Source: Syntrophomonas sp. UBA4911 (GTDB lineage Bacteria > Bacillota > Syntrophomonadia > Syntrophomonadales > Syntrophomonadaceae). Taken from it: 6,970 bases of DNA. Each line of letters begins with the position of its first letter. Within the stretch, counting starts at the first letter, position 1. Where the stretch lies: contig DHCD01000029.1 in NCBI GenBank assembly GCA_002398105.1, forward strand, positions 1-6,970, given 5' to 3'. Under the pieces are notes generated by a model. That model had not been told where the DNA came from. It made no database searches and saw only the letters and a program-made list of their open reading frames with translations. Positions 6,675-6,970 of this stretch are shown here, one piece after another. Made by a program: the position numbers and the translations under genes.

Positions 6675-6685
6675 TAATAGTCAAA
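6669..6685 (+). promoter_or_regulatory. CtsR-like operator on the dnaK -35 box
   Basis: On the + strand the sequence reads AGTCAAT-AAT-AGTCAAA. The known CtsR target is a tandem heptad RGTCAAA-NAN-RGTCAAA, so 16 of 17 positions agree; only the last base of the first heptad differs. The first heptad coincides with the -35 hexamer, where a bound repressor would block RNA polymerase. On the - strand this is seen as two head-to-tail copies of TTGACTATTA, spaced one helical turn apart. CtsR repression of clp genes, and in some Firmicutes of dnaK, is established; its action here is inferred. Confidence 0.65.
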
Positions 6686-6818
6686 GAATATTTTGCATTA
6701 TTTTATAAGGCGGACAGAGCCGGAAAAATCGGTGGGAATCGGGCTGAGTCAGGGGGATGGGAATCAATATAGGTGAGGCGGTGCAATCACAGTGAAGACC
6801 TGAATTCATTGAAATGTA

Positions 6819-6871
6819 TTGAAGAATGCCGCGGCTATGGTTAAAATATTCATATACTGCCGGTTTATAAT
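6819..6871 (+). promoter_or_regulatory. probable tRNA-Asp promoter region
   Basis: Two overlapping options exist. TTGAAG (6819-6824) and TAAAAT (6842-6847) are spaced by 17 bases and would start transcription near 6854. Alternatively a perfect TATAAT at 6866-6871 would start it near 6878, about 13 bases before the tRNA, but it has no recognisable -35 box at 16-18 bases. A further TATACT occurs at 6853-6858. I cannot choose between them by eye. Confidence 0.45.
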
Positions 6872-6890
6872 TACAGATAATTTAATTCGC

Positions 6891-6967
6891 GGAGCCGTGG
6901 TGCAGCGGTTTAGCATATCGGCCTGTCAAGCCGAAGATCGCGGGTTCAAATCCCGTCGGCTCCGCCA
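6891..6967 (+). tRNA. tRNA-Asp (anticodon GTC)
   Basis: A complete cloverleaf is visible. The acceptor GGAGCCG (6891-6897) pairs with CGGCTCC (6957-6963), followed by discriminator G (6964), as expected for Asp, and an encoded CCA (6965-6967). The D-stem GTGC pairs with GCAT (closing G-U). The anticodon stem TCGGC/GCCGA frames the loop CTGTCAA with anticodon GTC at 6925-6927. The T-stem GCGGG/CCCGT holds the TTCAAAT loop. It runs away from dnaK; its terminator, or any following tRNA, lies beyond the window edge. Confidence 0.97.
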
Positions 6968-6970
6968 AAA

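Larger units (their letters stand above)
6542..6890. other. gene-free divergent control region between dnaK and tRNA-Asp
   Basis: About 350 AT-rich bases separate the divergent dnaK operon and tRNA gene. The dnaK side holds a leader of roughly 97 bases, the promoter and the CtsR-like operator; the tRNA side holds the probable tRNA promoter. The middle part (about 6700-6800) is richer in G on this strand and shows no convincing gene, CIRCE element or strong hairpin. A 5-bp inverted repeat, TTCCC/GGGAA (6605-6621), in the dnaK leader is too short to call functional. Confidence 0.7.

Noticed and set aside
6542..6720. CIRCE element (HrcA operator) before dnaK
   Set aside because: I looked for the TTAGCACTC-N9-GAGTGCTAA repeat and found no similar sequence.
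6757..6795. Twelve-codon open frame beginning ATGGGAATC after a G-rich run
   Set aside because: The G-rich run directly abuts the ATG with no spacing, the peptide is tiny, and nothing suggests conservation.

Overview
The window looks like a chromosomal stretch from a Gram-positive anaerobe or facultative anaerobe, most likely of the Clostridia (Peptococcaceae or Syntrophomonas-like). This is an inference from strong AGGAGG-type ribosome binding sites in front of most genes, sigma-A-like promoters, a CtsR-like operator, an archaeal/clostridial-style Mn/Fe superoxide dismutase, and moderate-GC coding DNA with AT-rich gaps. The species cannot be fixed from sequence alone.

Layout. Positions 1-95 carry a promoter, an inverted repeat around the predicted start of transcription, and a ribosome binding site for a + strand superoxide dismutase gene (96-692). 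A 13-bp perfect hairpin at 729-758 separates it from a convergent four-gene operon on the - strand. In transcription order the operon is dnaK (6541-4691), a dnaJ/cbpA-type co-chaperone (4661-3657), a small MerR-like CbpM/HspR-family gene (3660-3379) and clpB (3373-758). The last three genes overlap or nearly touch. Positions 6542-6890 are a gene-free divergent control region. It holds the dnaK promoter, with a CtsR-like direct repeat on its -35 box, and a probable promoter for tRNA-Asp(GTC) (6891-6967), which runs rightward to the window edge.

How the genes work together. DnaK with its J-protein and the ClpB AAA+ disaggregase form the classical bi-chaperone system, which pulls proteins out of aggregates and refolds them. 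The small CbpM-like protein would tune the J-protein or regulate the operon. The operon lacks hrcA, grpE and a CIRCE element, so it looks like a second, stand-alone disaggregation cassette. Its DnaK has the nucleotide-binding-domain insertion typical of diderm and cyanobacterial DnaKs, and its J-protein has only half of the usual zinc finger. The most interesting signals are therefore the CtsR-like operator on a dnaK-clpB operon and the non-canonical make-up of the two core chaperones. I found no mobile element, CRISPR array or wholly unknown system.
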